From: Chamaea fasciata
Taxonomy: Eukaryota; Chordata; Aves; Passeriformes; Sylviidae
Length of the DNA: 64,000 nt
Assembly (NCBI GenBank): GCA_029207755.1
Contig: JARCOQ010000001.1
Location: 92,615,637-92,679,636 of the forward strand
Reading direction: 5' to 3'
Shown here: positions 12,437 through 24,503 of the stretch, piece by piece
Layout: each line of letters opens with the position of its first letter
Numbering within the stretch: the stretch's first letter is position 1
Made by a program: the position numbers and the translations under genes
Notes under the pieces: generated by a model
The model's input: the letters and a program-made list of their open reading frames with translations, nothing else
The model's database searches: none
What the model was told of the DNA's origin: nothing

Positions 12437-13324
12437 ATTTATTCTGTAATTGATCAGAATTTTTTCCTCTGTGGTGTGTGCTGGGCTTGGGCTGTGTGAA
12501 GCTTTCTCCCACGTCCTCAAAGGACAGCATTCCCTTGTCCCAGCCCCTGATCTTTTTTGTTTACAATAAAACATCCTCTGTTGGAGATGAAATTAGAAAA
12601 AAACCCAACAAAACACCACAAAAAAACTTAACCCCAAGGCTTCAGTTTAAAAATGCAGGTTAATCCTCCACAGCTTTCAGAAGCATTTCTGTAGCATGCT
12701 ACTAATTAAGATAAGGTTACCATTTTAAGTTATACCAGGAATGCAATTATAGCTCTTACTAAGAACTGTAGCAATCAATTTTATACAAATTATTCAGACC
12801 TGGTAAGGTAGAATGCAGTTTTAATAGGACAAGAGAACACACTGTGGTTTTATTAAATTTAATATAGATTTAAATGACTGCTGAATGTTGTACTGCTGTG
12901 CATTCAGCAGGAATCCATGTATCCCTTTTTAAAGTCTTTTCTTAGGTAGGATTTAGTCAAGCATTTTTTTCCTCCCCTTTTCCATGTACAGTTTCTACTG
13001 ATTTTTGATTTTGAAAAAGAGGCATTTGAATGTGAAAATTAGTGTAGAAATTGGTGTAAAGGAGTATTTGGTATGCTTACCAAAGGGTAAAAAATTTGAC
13101 ATGTACAAATGGGTACAAGTTGATGTCATATGGCAGTTTATGACCTATGTAGCTTGTAGATGTATTTGTTTTCTGCAGATACTGTACACAGGGGATAAAA
13201 TTCATCCCCAGTTTAGGGAAAGTAAGAAAACAGTGGGCAAGTTAGTGGGCTCCATTTCCACCAAGCCCCTTGGGCACTAAACAGGCTGGGATGTTTCCAC
13301 ATCTTTGAATTTTGGCCAACCTTC
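12437..13324. other. No gene seen
   Basis: This is AT-rich DNA. A 91-codon plus frame at 13005-13280 has no recognisable domain. It ends just upstream of a poly-A run, but there is no AATAAA close before that run, so I do not call a processed pseudogene. Confidence 0.55.
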
Positions 13325-13342
13325 AAAAAAAAAAAAAAAAAA
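13325..13342. repeat. Poly-A run of 18
   Basis: An uninterrupted run of 18 A. Avian CR1 elements end in short octamer repeats rather than poly-A, so this is more likely a simple homopolymer than a LINE tail. Confidence 0.85.
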
Positions 13343-14571
13343 GTGTGTTAGTGGAAGAACTAAACTTAGCCATTTTCACCTTTTTTTGCTTATCATTAAT
13401 ATATACCTGTTTCTGAGAAATAGTGTACACCATAGATAGGCAAACTGTAAAAGTATGCTGTTGTGGAAGGATTTCAGAGTGTTGTGCAAACAATACAGTG
13501 TTTTTATCTCTGCACCATGTCTTTTTGGCTCTGTTTTCCAAGCAGAGAATGCTTGTCCTTTACGTTTTCCTGAAACATTTTCATCTTTAACTTAATCACT
13601 TCTTCTTATCTTCCTCTGGTAGCCTCTTTCTTTTGTAGCTGTGCAAACTTGTATTCCTTGAGTTACACTCTGGTTTTACAGATGCCCTTTCCTACATTCG
13701 TAAAAGTGGACAGCATTAAACTGCAGTTAATCTTGAGTGTCTGTGTGGACTAAATCAATAATTTTAAAGTTCAAACATTAAAACAATGACTGCTTCTCAA
13801 GAGTGCTTAAAAGCTCGGCAAATTCAGAAGAAAGCTTTATCTAAAAGGAAACAGAACACAAGAAATGTGGGTGAATTTGCACTGTGCCAGCCTTAATTCC
13901 CTGTTGTAACAACTTAGTGATCTATGAATAGAATTGTCTGTAAATAAAGATTAGAGGAAAAGTGTTTATACAAATGCATTAGATTATTTCTTGTTTCACC
14001 TTTTTTCAAAGAGATGTTGAGATAGTTATTTTTCTACTTTATATGTCTTTTGTAAAAGAAAATTTTCCTTAGGATTTGTCACTTTTTTCTCCTTAATGCA
14101 TGCTAGAATTTTTTCAGTGAAAATTGTAGTCTTCTACTGGGTGGGAAATGAAAGCCTCTAACTTCTTCCTTCTGCAGTTTTGCATGGGGCTGTCCAGTTT
14201 GAAAGAGTGATGTCTGGTTAATTATTTGCTGAAATCTTCAGCATGTGGGCCAAGAAGAAACACATTCAGACGTCTGTGTTCATTTGAGTCACAGTACTGT
14301 GCTTTCCAGAGCCCCTGTTACCTACAATTTTTTATTTTCTGAGCTGCACTTACCAGCCCCACTAACCTGGAGCTAAGGCATTACTTCACTTCATGTTAGC
14401 ATGGATGGTGCAGATAGCACTCCTTAGTTTTGGGGTCAGTTTTCCTTTCGAATGCAGTCATAATCCAGGGGAACAAAAATTGCTTTTTAATCAGAAATCT
14501 TGTTAGGTTTGAAGGAATAATGCAAGAAAACAGTAGTTGAGGTTTTGCAATTGATTTTTTTTACCAGCACA
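13343..14571. other. No gene seen
   Basis: This is AT-rich DNA without a recognisable gene, repeat family or CpG patch. A donor-like GCTG/GTAAGT on minus at about 14351 lacks a matching acceptor. Confidence 0.6.
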
Positions 14572-14640
14572 TGTCATGGTTTAACCTGAGTGAGGAGTAA
14601 GCGTCACATCCTTCTCCTCCTTTGGAGAGGGGGCATATAT
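14572..14640 (+). mobile_element. Possible 5' fragment of an avian ERV LTR
   Basis: The segment opens with TGTCATGGTTTAACC, which matches, from memory, the conserved start of a group of bird endogenous retrovirus LTRs (TG start followed by ATGGTTTAA). The similarity fades within about 60 bp, and I cannot find the CA end or a target-site duplication. It could also be chance. The call is tentative. Confidence 0.35.
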
Positions 14641-15045
14641 GGTATTGCTGCTCTTTTTATGAGGAAAACCTTTGTTTTCATTTTGCTGGGACAGGGAAGT
14701 GGAGCCCTTTGGGGCTGAAAAGGTCAGTGGTCAAGCAAAGGCCCCTGAAACAGTGCAGGTAAAAATCTGTGTACCTGCATCCATGTGCATGATACATACA
14801 CATACATACGTGTGTATATGTGATGTAAGTTTGACAGTTAGTGATTGCGGCTTATGGCCAGACTCTGTAACAGAAGTATTCATTTTAATTTGGTTATCCT
14901 AACAAAAGGAATTGGTGTTAGGGGACCATGGTCCAGGTAAGAGCTCATCTGCAGGATGGCCTGGTGCAGGTACAGCAAATGCAAGTGTGTCTCTCATTTT
15001 CCCCATTTGTTTAAAAATAGCAGGGGGTTGGTTTTGTTTTCTTTT

Positions 15046-15115
15046 CAGGATGGGTTGTTTTTCTTGTTTGTGGGGTTTTTTTGTTGTTTTGGTTTGGGTT
15101 GGCTTTGGGGTTTAA
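15046..15115. repeat. T/G-rich low-complexity tract
   Basis: T runs are mixed with GG and GGG units (TTGTGGGG, GGTTTGGGTTGG). It resembles the tract at about 9.5 kb and is simple sequence. Confidence 0.7.
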
Positions 15116-15810
15116 GTGCTTTAAAAATGTAATTCTAGAAAAGAAAAGAATGTATCATTGTTACTCATTTTGAGACTAATCTCTCTCCTCTCTGACTGGT
15201 AACTCTGTCAAGAATTTAATGTTTGGAAAATATTTTCCTGATGCAGGAAAATGCCCTTTCATGTCCAAAAAGCTGAAAACAGGTAATATTTTTCTCTCAA
15301 AAGAAATAGGGTTTGCACACAGTGCATCAGCAGTTTTGCAGTCACTCTCAGGATAAATGAAAGGGCTGTAGCATTACACATATCAAGGTGTTTTGGTACC
15401 ATAGATGAAATTCAAATCCATCCAAGTCTGAAGAAGTTTTTTGTTAATTTAAGGAGGGCAAAGGCAGCAGGTTAATTGAGTATGCTTTTTGGAGAAGTAC
15501 ATCCAGAAATAGGTGTCTTTTTAATTTAGGTAATGGGGTGAGGATAGTTGGATTAGGAAGGCATAGTTTCTGGAAAAAAGAACACCCCAACTTTCATGGA
15601 GGTGATCCTCTGTAGGTTGAGGGCAGAAAGATGTAATTTAGGATTTGTGCCAATCAGACAATCATTGTCAGTAGAAATTAAAAAAGCAAAGGATACACTA
15701 AGGTGCTTTATGTTGTTTTAATTTAATTCTTAATCTTTTTCAGGCTAATCCAGAGAAAGTTCATTAGCAGTGGTCATAGACCTTGTTAGTGCAACTGTAG
15801 GCTTACAGGT

Positions 15811-15975
15811 TGTCTTGGTTTAGGAAGACAGGTATCTGCTAGGTAAACACAGGTGAAGGTTATTTTGGCATGCGCAGAGGTACAAGAATTTGTGTTTACA
15901 GAAGGAATTCCTCTCTGCTAAATTGGAGGAGGGTCAGCCTTCATTAGCCATAAAACATATATGGGCTGATAGCAT
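15811..15975 (+). mobile_element. Probable LTR fragment of an avian endogenous retrovirus
   Basis: It begins TGTCTTGGTTTAGGAAGACA and continues GGTATCTGCTAGG, close to the remembered 5' end of a passerine LTR (TGTCTTGGTTT, then a GACAGGTGTCTGCTA-like block). A later block around 15903-15935 (GGAATTCCTCTCTGC, then GGAGGAGG) may belong to the same LTR with deletions. No clear 3' CA end or target duplication is visible, so the right limit is approximate. It is noncoding. Confidence 0.45.
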
Positions 15976-17635
15976 GGGTGAGTGTCAACTTCATTTATTG
16001 TTAAACTTAACAGTAAACTGTTAGGTTGGTTAAAATGTCTTCAACAGTATCTATAAATACTTAACACTTTAAGTACTTAAAAATATCAGTGGAGCACCAC
16101 CTGTTTGTTGGGTCTAAATCTGATGAGTAGTAAGATTTTCTAGTTTGGAGTCATGTTTTCATAGATCATGTTTCACTGCTGAAAGGTTTTGTTGTGAGAT
16201 ATTTTGAAATGCTTGAAAGCATAGGATGGGATGCTAATGATGAACAAAAACAAATATTCCAAAGCTGAATCTCATAATGGTTGTCAGAGTCAGAGGAACT
16301 GAGTCAACTTTTAAATGGCAATCGAGTGCAGAGACATTTTCAAGTGACTTCTTGGGGTTGGATGTAAGACCAGGAATGATTCAACCTGTTAGCCATAATT
16401 TTTTTTTAGAGCTCTTTAAAGTTTTTCACAATTTGTATACAGTTAAACATGTCTCCAGTTCAAAAATTAATAACATGCATCTGAGACTTTTTTGTTGTTC
16501 AGTCAGAATAACATTTGTAGTCCTGACTCAGGAAAGGGTCTTTCCCAGCAAAGATATGCTTCCATCATACTGAAGGCAGTAGAATGTAAGCAAGGACTTA
16601 GTACATGAGCTTAAATAGGTCTAATTTTAGGGCTTTTGAATAAATATGCTTTTCTTCAGTTTGTTCTTTGGACTGTCTTAATTTCTGATGATAATCAGGC
16701 TTCTCACCTTCTTTCCTAAGCTCTGCTCTACTTTGCTTTTATTTTTTTTTCCCATGCCCCTGCCAGGAGGCTGTAGTTTTGTCATGAATACTGCTTGGTT
16801 AGTATAGTAGCAGATGAGATGGGTTGCAAACACTTGTAAAGGTAATCAAAAGATTAAGGTTTATAGGTCAAAAGGAATATGCCTTCAGTTACTTCTATAT
16901 TTCAAATAATGCCCTGAATTTTACCATTTATGATGTTGCAAACACAGTTAAGTTAGAAGAACCTTTATAAGGCTTTGGGCACAAATACTTAAATGTCACA
17001 AACACCAGCAGTGAAATTGTTTGTCAGTGATGTGGACATTTGTTCAGAGTCTCCACCTGTTTGCAGTATTCAGTTTGGGATGCACTGTGTTGTATTAACA
17101 AGACAATTTTTACAGGCTTCGACTGTGGTTGTAAATACTCATCTGCAGAACTTCAGCTCGGGGGCCTGAAGATGAAAATAAACATACAGAACTTGTGAAT
17201 AATTAGGTAATGTTATAAACCTCACACAAGGGCAGAAGGGGTAAATTATGTCCTCTAAAATAATAGTTAGAAGCTCAGATGTAAAACAAAAAGAAATTAT
17301 AACATCAGCAAATTTGAGTTCAAGCCTGAGAAGAAGCAAAAAGAAACAACCTGATGAACAAAATATGTGATTGTAAAGTTATAAATTCTGGCAACAATGC
17401 TTGGAAATGGTTATCTTTTACAATGAAATTATCAATAGAAATGTTAAGGTTTGAGGAGAAGGACTGTTCTTAGAAATGTCTAATATTATTTTACTCTACA
17501 TTTATAAAATGAGGAAAAATAAAACCAAGTAGAGATGGGAATGAGGCTTGCTAGAGTCAAAAGTAACTGTTAGAAAGTGCATGGGAGGAAATGTTAATAT
17601 TAAGTGATATTACTGGCTCTTCTCCCTCACCATTT
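15976..17635. other. No gene seen
   Basis: This is AT-rich DNA. A 98-codon plus frame at 16277-16573 has no recognisable features. A minus-strand donor (GAAG/GTGAGA) at about 16709 has a fair acceptor near 16764, but the segment between has a stop in the relevant phase. No repeat family is recognised. Confidence 0.55.
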
Positions 17636-17800
17636 CAGCCAGATACACACTTATATACACTTTTATATACTTATATGCACTTATATATATTTATAGATGT
17701 GTATTGTATGTATAACTATATATGAAAGCACACACATATATACAAATATATATATATATATATATATAAATTTGTATATAAATTTGTAAATTTACATGGA
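17636..17800. repeat. AT-rich microsatellite cluster
   Basis: Degenerate TATACACT/TATATGCACT units lead into an uninterrupted AT run at about 17746-17768, followed by a duplicated AAATTTGTATAT-like unit. It is a compound simple repeat that is likely length-variable. Confidence 0.85.
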
Positions 17801-18460
17801 TGTATGTATTCAAAATGGTAAGTGAAATTATATTTACTTGTATTCATTGTACTGCCTGAACAGCTGAGTAACAAGAGCATCAGCCAGGGTTTGAATGTGT
17901 GGTTATTCTCACTTCAGTGTTACGCTTTTGGTTTCTGGAAGCAGTTGAACTTTAGTCCTTGACCTTCTATCACTTTTGGAGATGTGCCATACAATCTTTG
18001 TTTACAGTAACAAGCATGGAAAAACTGACTTCCTGACAAGTAATGCTGAAGTCTAAGTTGAAACAGCTCACAGGTGAAAAAACATAGCTCTTCCACTTTG
18101 AACTTGTAATGTATTTGATGTAAAATGCCCATCTAAAGCTGGGCAACCAAAGAAAGGAAACCAATCTCTTACCCAAGACCAAATATTAACTGCCTTGTCT
18201 GCAGTTTCACTAAGGATTTGGTTATAATGTTTCCTGTGTGTTTTTCCTTGAGGAACATAACATTTAAAATTACCCTCCACCCTTCCCCTTCCTCCAAAAC
18301 CAGCTATTAAATTTTTATATAGGTATGTTATTAATTGACTGAGCAGGTCATGGATTTGTAGCTATTGTATGTGCAACGCTGATCTCTGCGTGACCTCTCC
18401 ATCACACAGCTTTCTCACAGGCAGGTAAAACACATGAGGGTTTGTAGGCTGGTTTGTATG

Positions 18461-18675
18461 AATCACAGAATCATTGAGTGGTTTGGGTTGGAAGGGATCT
18501 TTAAAGATCATTTACTTCCAACCCGTTGTGCCATGGGCAAAGACACCTTCCACTAGACTGGGTCAATCAAAATCCCATCCAACCTGGCTTTGAACACCTT
18601 CAGGGATGAAGCATCCACACATTCCTCCGGCCAGCTTGTTCCAGTGCCTCACCACCCTCACAGTGAAGAACTGAT
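18461..18675 (-). mobile_element. CR1 LINE, truncated copy, 3' end
   Basis: On plus the segment starts AATCACAGAATCATTGAGTGG, the reverse complement of the CR1 3' terminus, followed by GGTTGGAAGGGATCTTTAAAGATCA and then the conserved block read as TTGTGCCATGGGCA and GACACCTTCCACTAGAC. Further in, CCAGCTTGTTCCAGTGCCTCACCACCCTCACAG matches the CR1 3' untranslated/C-terminal boundary. The copy therefore lies on minus and keeps only about 215 bp, the usual 5'-truncated form. Similarity becomes doubtful beyond about 18675. It is a dead retrotransposon fragment. Confidence 0.95.
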
Positions 18676-20191
18676 AGACTGCACAACTTCCTCCTTTCCT
18701 GAAATCTGCATCACTTTTCCTAGTGTTCTATGTTCATTAACCCAATACTAATGACTAAGAGACTTTTTAAGGAAATTGGGGTATTTGCATGAGGAACCTT
18801 TGTGTTCAGATTACATTGTCTTCTTGTAGTGCAGGTTTACCTCACAAAGCAACAGTTGAGTTTTGGAGTCAAAATCAAGGTCCTGATGCAGAATGAATGC
18901 AAATCTAATGGAAGATATATGACGCAGTTCAGTGGTTGTGTTTTTGGGAATGTAGCTTAAGTGATGTGTTTTGTAGCAATTAAATATTTCAGAATTATGT
19001 CATAGTAGTGTTATTTTACACTTTCAAGAAAATAAAAGGGAATTATAAGATCACTGGCAATTCAATGACAAGTAAGTTAGTGAAGCATTCCTATTTTACT
19101 ACGAGGTGTACATTTTAGCACATGCTTCCAAATACTTTTTTGAAATGTTGTTTTATTTTTACATCATCACAATAATTACAATCCTCTACATTAACTTATG
19201 TCCCAACATGTTTTACACTGGCATATACATTATGCCAGTTGCTGTTGAACTGTGAGAAGTGTTTGGCCCCAGGATTAATTTGCCTGTTTGAAACAGTTTT
19301 TAGTAAGTTAGAAGAATAATGGAAATGCTAACCTTAGGAAACTTTCACAAATGCAGAGAAACTTGTATGTTTTTCAGTGTTGTTTATCATTTGGTTGCAT
19401 TTACAACAATGTACCACATTCTGCACAGTTAACTACCCTATTTCTGCTCCCATCCAGCACTGCTGCTGAAGTGTTCTTTCTCACACAGTTTGCAGAGTTC
19501 CAACAAGAAAAGGCTTAAGTTACATAGACTCAGTCTTTTAAAGTATGTAGGCATTTTCTAGCATACAACAATCAAACGTGGGTAAATATAGAGAAAACAT
19601 CACTCAAATTTTAAAGATAGCATTTGTACTCACACTGGAACCAGGTTCTAAAATATTATTAAAGAGCTGGCAAATACAAGCATGTGTGGCCAATGCTGAA
19701 ATACCTGAAACTTTGAGAAGGTAATTGCAATAAACTGTCCATCACACATACATAGAAAATTGAATTAACTTGGGAAATTTTTCCAAGGGTAGTATTGCGT
19801 AGTCAGTGAATTCAAATAAACTGTTCTGGTTTCAGATGACTGCAAGAGAAAAGTGAAGAACTGTGATGCTTTACCAGTTTCTTGTCATGAGTGTTTCTGT
19901 GCTGAAAATGCAGAAACACCATTTCCGTATTTTTTTCACATGTATTCACTTAGATGGTGTAGGCAGATTCTAGTGTATTTTACTGAAAATTATACTAAAA
20001 AGGTGGAATTGTGGTTATTTTTTAACTGTTTGGAAAACTAAAGTGTGTCTGTTTTTATGAGGAGGTAGTTAGATCTCCATCCCAGACACCCTACAGCTTA
20101 GCAAGAAGATGCCAGAAGATGCCTTTGTAGAAGCCCATCAAGTAGCAATGGAGTTTAGCTGTAATCACACAAAACTCAAAAGATATCTTAC
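18676..20191. other. No gene seen
   Basis: This is AT-rich DNA. No frame above about 62 codons, no repeat family and no convincing splice-bounded segment were found. Confidence 0.55.
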
Positions 20192-20314
20192 CTTACTGAA
20201 GAGGTACAATGTAGATAAACTGCTTTTGGGACTTGAGCTCTCAGATGACATTGACCTAAGTGTCTCTAAACTACAGCAGTGTGTGTCTAGCCTTACCCTG
20301 TGATCACTAAACTG
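20192..20314 (-). other. Exon-like segment, minus strand (third in a phase-compatible chain)
   Basis: On minus, a moderate acceptor (a C/A-rich tract ending CATCAG) precedes 123 bp, and a strong donor AAG/GTAAGA follows at 20191-20187. The frame is open in phase 0 at both ends, giving 41 codons with a serine-rich middle (SMSSESSSPKSS). It lies about 1.2 kb downstream, on minus, of a better splice-bounded 48-bp segment. The opposite strand is also open here (64 codons), which weakens the coding argument. No family is recognised. This is a hypothesis from splice signals alone. Confidence 0.2.
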
Positions 20315-21515
20315 CTGATGTTTTGTGTGATGAGTAGGGTTCTTCATGCCCTGGCCAGTAGCCAGTATGGCTCAGTACTTAGGCCCATGTGCAGCTCTGT
20401 GGTTTTTGCTCACTGACATATGTTTGTTTTGATTTGAGTCCATAAGTATTGCACGCTTGAAGTTTGCTTTGAGGTTTAAAGTTCAGTGTAACGTCAAGTT
20501 TTGCCTGGCTTTTGGGTTGAAACCTCAAGCCTAATGATAATTCTTTCTCCATCTGCAGATTACAGAGAGAAAGGTCATTGAAAATTGAACCCCAAAGCCT
20601 GTTTCTTGCTGAGAACTATCAAGTATTCAACTGGACCATTCCTTGTGATTATATGTTCCCATCAAATTAACAACTCCACATTTTACTGATATACAGGAGT
20701 GTGCTAGTGGCATTCTACTCTAATTGAAAACATAGCATTTCTCCAAGTGTCTGTTATTTTTCAGTTCCTACTTCCTAGGTGGCACTGTTTAGTGCTACTC
20801 AGGGGTAACAGCTTTTGAGTATAATAAGGAAAAACCTTAATTTATGGTTGGTTCTGTTTTTTCTGCCCAGTCTCTGCAGTGCCTGTGCTATGCTTAATCA
20901 AGGTGAAGTTCTGCTTCTTTGACTTCAGGGACTAAGACCTGAAGTGGGACTCCTCCCAAAAGGAAAAGCTGACACCCTAAAGATTTCATTTTCCAAACCC
21001 AAAGTTTTCTTTTAGTGGTATTCAATACATCACATTTACAGGGATTCGTGTTGCATTGGAGTACTGTACCAAGAAGGAAATTAGCCATATAAAGATGTAT
21101 TTGGTTTAACAGCATCTGAAAATTACTCCAAAAAAAATCAGTAGCCTTTAAGCTCTCATGAATTAAGATTATTTTGAGCTTTCTGTATATTGTTCTGATT
21201 CTTCATGTTCATCTAAAGTCTACTCAGCTGCTGAATATTTGCTCTGAGGCTTGTCCCCTGTGGACAGTTACATCAAATCCAACATAGCTCATGTATCCCT
21301 AAGGCAGCACAAAGCTGCACTAATATGCAGCAGGATTTGTGATCAAATGTTTGAGAACAGGTCTTCAAATTCTGGCACCAAATTGGTCCTGGGAAAATTT
21401 TTATTGATGACTTGACAAGGCAGCATCCAAGACAATCCCAGCTTTTTTCATGTGTTTCAGCCCAAAAGCTTTCATGTGAACACAAGCAGTAATGGTCTCA
21501 ACACAAAATTCTTAC
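20315..21515. other. No gene seen
   Basis: This is unremarkable AT-rich sequence between two minus-strand exon-like segments. If these are real it would be intron. Confidence 0.55.
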
Positions 21516-21563
21516 CTGTACCCTCTGCTGTTCTCTTTGGACAACTTTTGAGTTCTCCATTCT
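21516..21563 (-). other. Candidate 48-bp microexon, minus strand
   Basis: Read on minus, a strong acceptor (ATATTTTTTCCCCTCCAG) is followed by exactly 48 bp and then a strong donor, TACAG/GTAAGA. The 48 bp is open in phase 0 and encodes 16 residues (RMENSKVVQREQQRVQ), polar and glutamine/arginine-rich, like part of a coiled coil. Microexons of this size are well known in neural genes, but the identity is unknown. It is in phase with the first-exon-like segment at about 24.9-25.0 kb. Evidence is limited to splice signals and frame; chance is not excluded. Confidence 0.3.
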
Positions 21564-23029
21564 CTGGAGGGGAAAAAATATGTTCTGGAGCTAGACTGAG
21601 AAAGTCATATTAGACAGGTAATTTAGAGGTAATTAGACTAGAGTCTGCTAGTGAGTTACTTTGAGAGCTAACAACATCTAACAGAGTAAAGTACCTATGT
21701 TAGAGGTTTGAAGAGGGAAGAAAACTCATTACCCATGCTGTTAACAAAGCACTTGTTGAGGAGTTTATCTGAAGTATAAGAATTAGATTTGCAAGCAATA
21801 TGTGCATAAGGCTGTCTCTAACATAAAGCCTTTCTTCATCTAAACCTTTTTACATTTCTGAGGGAATTATGACTGGTCTTTCTTTTTGCAGTTCCCTCTT
21901 CACTGGCACTTAACATGACTGTATATTCCTGGATCTTCCTTAAAGGTACATACCTTGTGTACCTGCACAGGAGGTTTTTCACAAGATTGTGGATATATAT
22001 TTACATACTCTAGGGTCCGTTTTCCCTATCTGATTGAAAAATGTGTCTTGTTTATTCTGAATAAACCAACATCCTTCAGGTACCATGTTGGTTCAGCCCT
22101 AATTCTGACTTCTGAGTGTAGTTCAGGTTTCATATGCAAGGTGTCTTTGGGTTTCCTCCTGTTTCTCATGGGGAACACGTGGTAGAACAGTGGAATTGTT
22201 ATCAGGGTGTTCACTAGCATTTTACTGCTTTGCTTAATAGTTGAAATGGAAGCATCTGGAGATTAAATGATAATGTTCTAACAATTTGGAGGTGCTACTA
22301 ATTTGAGCGGAACCAGGTTAAATTTATATGAAAAGCCCCTTCATTCCTTTGTGCCTTCTCTGTGCTTTCAGTGGCAGATCTAGGAAAATATATGCAATTC
22401 ATCAGTGCAGTGAAAGCTGCCTATATAAGAAATACAGAAAGAACATTTATTTCCTGCACATTTATTTTCCCAGGGCAGGAGGTCAGCACTGGAAGAGGTT
22501 ATGGAATCTCCACCTCTGAGAGTTTTCAGGATGAAGTTGCATCTGACCTGATGTAGTGTTGATGATATCCAGGGGTTTCACTAAGTTACCTGCAGATGAC
22601 CATTCCAACATATCTCTAAGTCAGAACAGGTAAATGAGTTATTGGTATCAAGTGGGAAAGGTCATTGACTCACAGAGTCATGAGCTGCTGCAGGTCTGTC
22701 TTAGAAACTAATGGGAACAGACTAGAAGCCATTCAGAGCCATGCTGTTATGATTGTTGTAGGTTAAAAACAATGGGACTGGTCACCAGGACAGCTCTTCT
22801 CATCTTGTAATCCAAAGCCCTGTGGATGTATATTTTGCTACACTCAGTTCCTGCCTCAGTAATGTTTGTATTTTGGACTGAGAAAGTAATCCATAACCTG
22901 ATTCTCCATATTAGCTGACATTGCATCTGAAAATACAGTTTTATGTTGATTAACTACAGTCAGAATTTGGGTATAACTCTACAGTTTTCATCAAAGATTT
23001 GCCAGTGCTAAAATTATTAACCCCACAGG
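21564..23029. other. No gene seen
   Basis: This is AT-rich DNA. Around 22591-22624 splice-like signals appear on both strands over the same 30 bp, a coincidence helped by the CTGCAG palindrome, and I do not call an exon. There are no recognisable repeats. Confidence 0.55.
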
Positions 23030-23430
23030 TGAAAATGCCCTCAGATGACTGTAGTAATTTTGTGATTTCTGCACGTGCAGTCCTGCGCCTCTCCTGAACA
23101 CTAGCAGCATTGCTGAGGCTGAATGCCACTACTGAATTTTACGTGGAATGTAGGCAACTCCTAGGTGCAGCCCATTGCAAAACCTCTTTCTGAGAGGAGC
23201 CAATGAGAACAAGCTACAACTACCTTGTGCAAATTTTTGCAATGCGCTATTACGTGAAAAGTTGGGAGGGTTGAAATCAGCACAAAAGAGCACTTGGGTT
23301 TTTCTCCGATTGCGCTTCCCTGTGTAAGGGTTAAGCGTGTCTCTTCCGGGGGAATTCTGTGCTTCAATTACGTTATGTAACTTCAGAGATTGCAATGGGA
23401 TCCTGTGCAAAGCAGCTGTGTTGATTCACA
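23030..23430. promoter_or_regulatory. Candidate regulatory element with bZIP-type sites
   Basis: This segment is relatively CpG-containing within AT-rich flanks. It carries ATTACGTTATGTAAC at 23367-23381, whose right half GTTATGTAAC matches the D-box consensus bound by PAR bZIP factors and NFIL3. It also has a TGCAAATTTTTGCA inverted repeat at about 23228-23241, GCGCTATTACGTG just after, and a TTGCGC C/EBP-like core near 23310. Minus-strand open frames overlap in two phases and look accidental. The regulatory role is inferred from motif density only. Confidence 0.35.
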
Positions 23431-24405
23431 GCAACTCTCTTCCTCTATTTCCCCTACACTGTGTACAGTTTCAGTGTAAAGAGCCAGGGAGTGCAGCATT
23501 GTGAGGTGGTGCCCAGCTTTTGCAAACAAAGGGGACAGAAGACTCTGTGCCACCTGCTCTGTCTCTTGAACAAATGTTAGGCATAAAACAAGCTACAAAC
23601 CGCTGACTGTTTGTTGGATGATAACTTTGTGAGCAGCAATTCCATCGATCATCGAGATCAGCTTTCCTTCTTTTGTTTCTGGAATGAACCAGTCCCTCGG
23701 TTCCATGCTCCTATAGGCAAGATGGAAAAGCAGCCAAGGATGTTAACTGCTTGGTGCCCTGACAGTAACCAGCATTGCAGAGTTGTACACTCTCATTCGG
23801 GGGCTGCCAGAGGTGTCCAGATGTTTCTGCATTAAGCAGAGTGGCACGACACCTCTGCAGGAATTGGCAGGCAAGAATGCTCGCTTCTTGGCTTGGACAG
23901 AAAGCTTTTGGGTCTGCAGTGTGAGGAAAAGGTTGCCACCATCCGCAAACCAGAGAGAGCCCTGTTGTGTCCATACGAGAAAAAGAGGAAAAAACTCTTC
24001 TGCTCAATTTTTCCTGATTATTTTGTGAACAGTGCATTTACTAAAATTACCAGTTGAGGAAATGGTGAATGCCTCTGTGTTTCTTGCTATAGTCGCTCTT
24101 TGAGTGTAAAGGAGTGGTCTTGGCAAACAGCTTATTAGTCTCAAATAAATTATTCAGAATGCAAGTTTGGATACAGATTGCAGGGAATGATAATGGAGAT
24201 GGTTTTCTGAGTCTGTTCATGTTAGGGAGACATGGAGTATGCTTTTCAGGAATTCACTTAAGTGCAATCAGTTTAGAATAACATAGCCTGGAAGTAATAT
24301 TGCTGCCATCCAGCTAGTGTCTGTGGAACAGCATTCTCCTGCCTCCTGAAGCATTGGCATTGAAGATGGATAGATATGGAGATATTTATATTTTGGGCTG
24401 CTGCC
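23431..24405. other. No gene seen
   Basis: Mixed-composition DNA with overlapping frames of 74-108 codons on both strands over 23.6-24.0 kb and no recognisable family. It flanks the GC-richer promoter candidate on its minus-strand downstream side. Confidence 0.5.
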
Positions 24406-24422
24406 TTTTTTTTTTTTTTTTT
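24406..24422. repeat. Poly-T run of 17
   Basis: Uninterrupted T run; simple homopolymer. Confidence 0.9.
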
Positions 24423-24479
24423 CTTTAAAGGAAAATTCATTCTAACCACTAGAGAGGGGCATGTTTCGGTCGAGATATT

Positions 24480-24503
24480 CCCCCCCCCCCCCCCCCCCTC
24501 CCC
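24480..24503. repeat. Poly-C run
   Basis: Nineteen consecutive C, one T, then four C. It creates proline/glycine frames on the two strands that are artefacts. Long C runs are unusual in the otherwise AT-rich window, and the length may be uncertain in assembly. Confidence 0.9.

Noticed and set aside
13325..13342. Poly-A run as the tail of a processed pseudogene
   Set aside because: No polyadenylation signal just upstream, no recognisable gene body and no target duplication seen.
20109..20303. 64-codon plus-strand frame with a leucine/aspartate-rich, protein-like texture
   Set aside because: It is short, has no splice or promoter support, and coincides with an open minus-strand frame.
22591..22627. 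Splice-bounded microexon near 22.6 kb on either strand
   Set aside because: Signals for both strands overlap in the same 30 bp around a CTGCAG palindrome, which points to coincidence.
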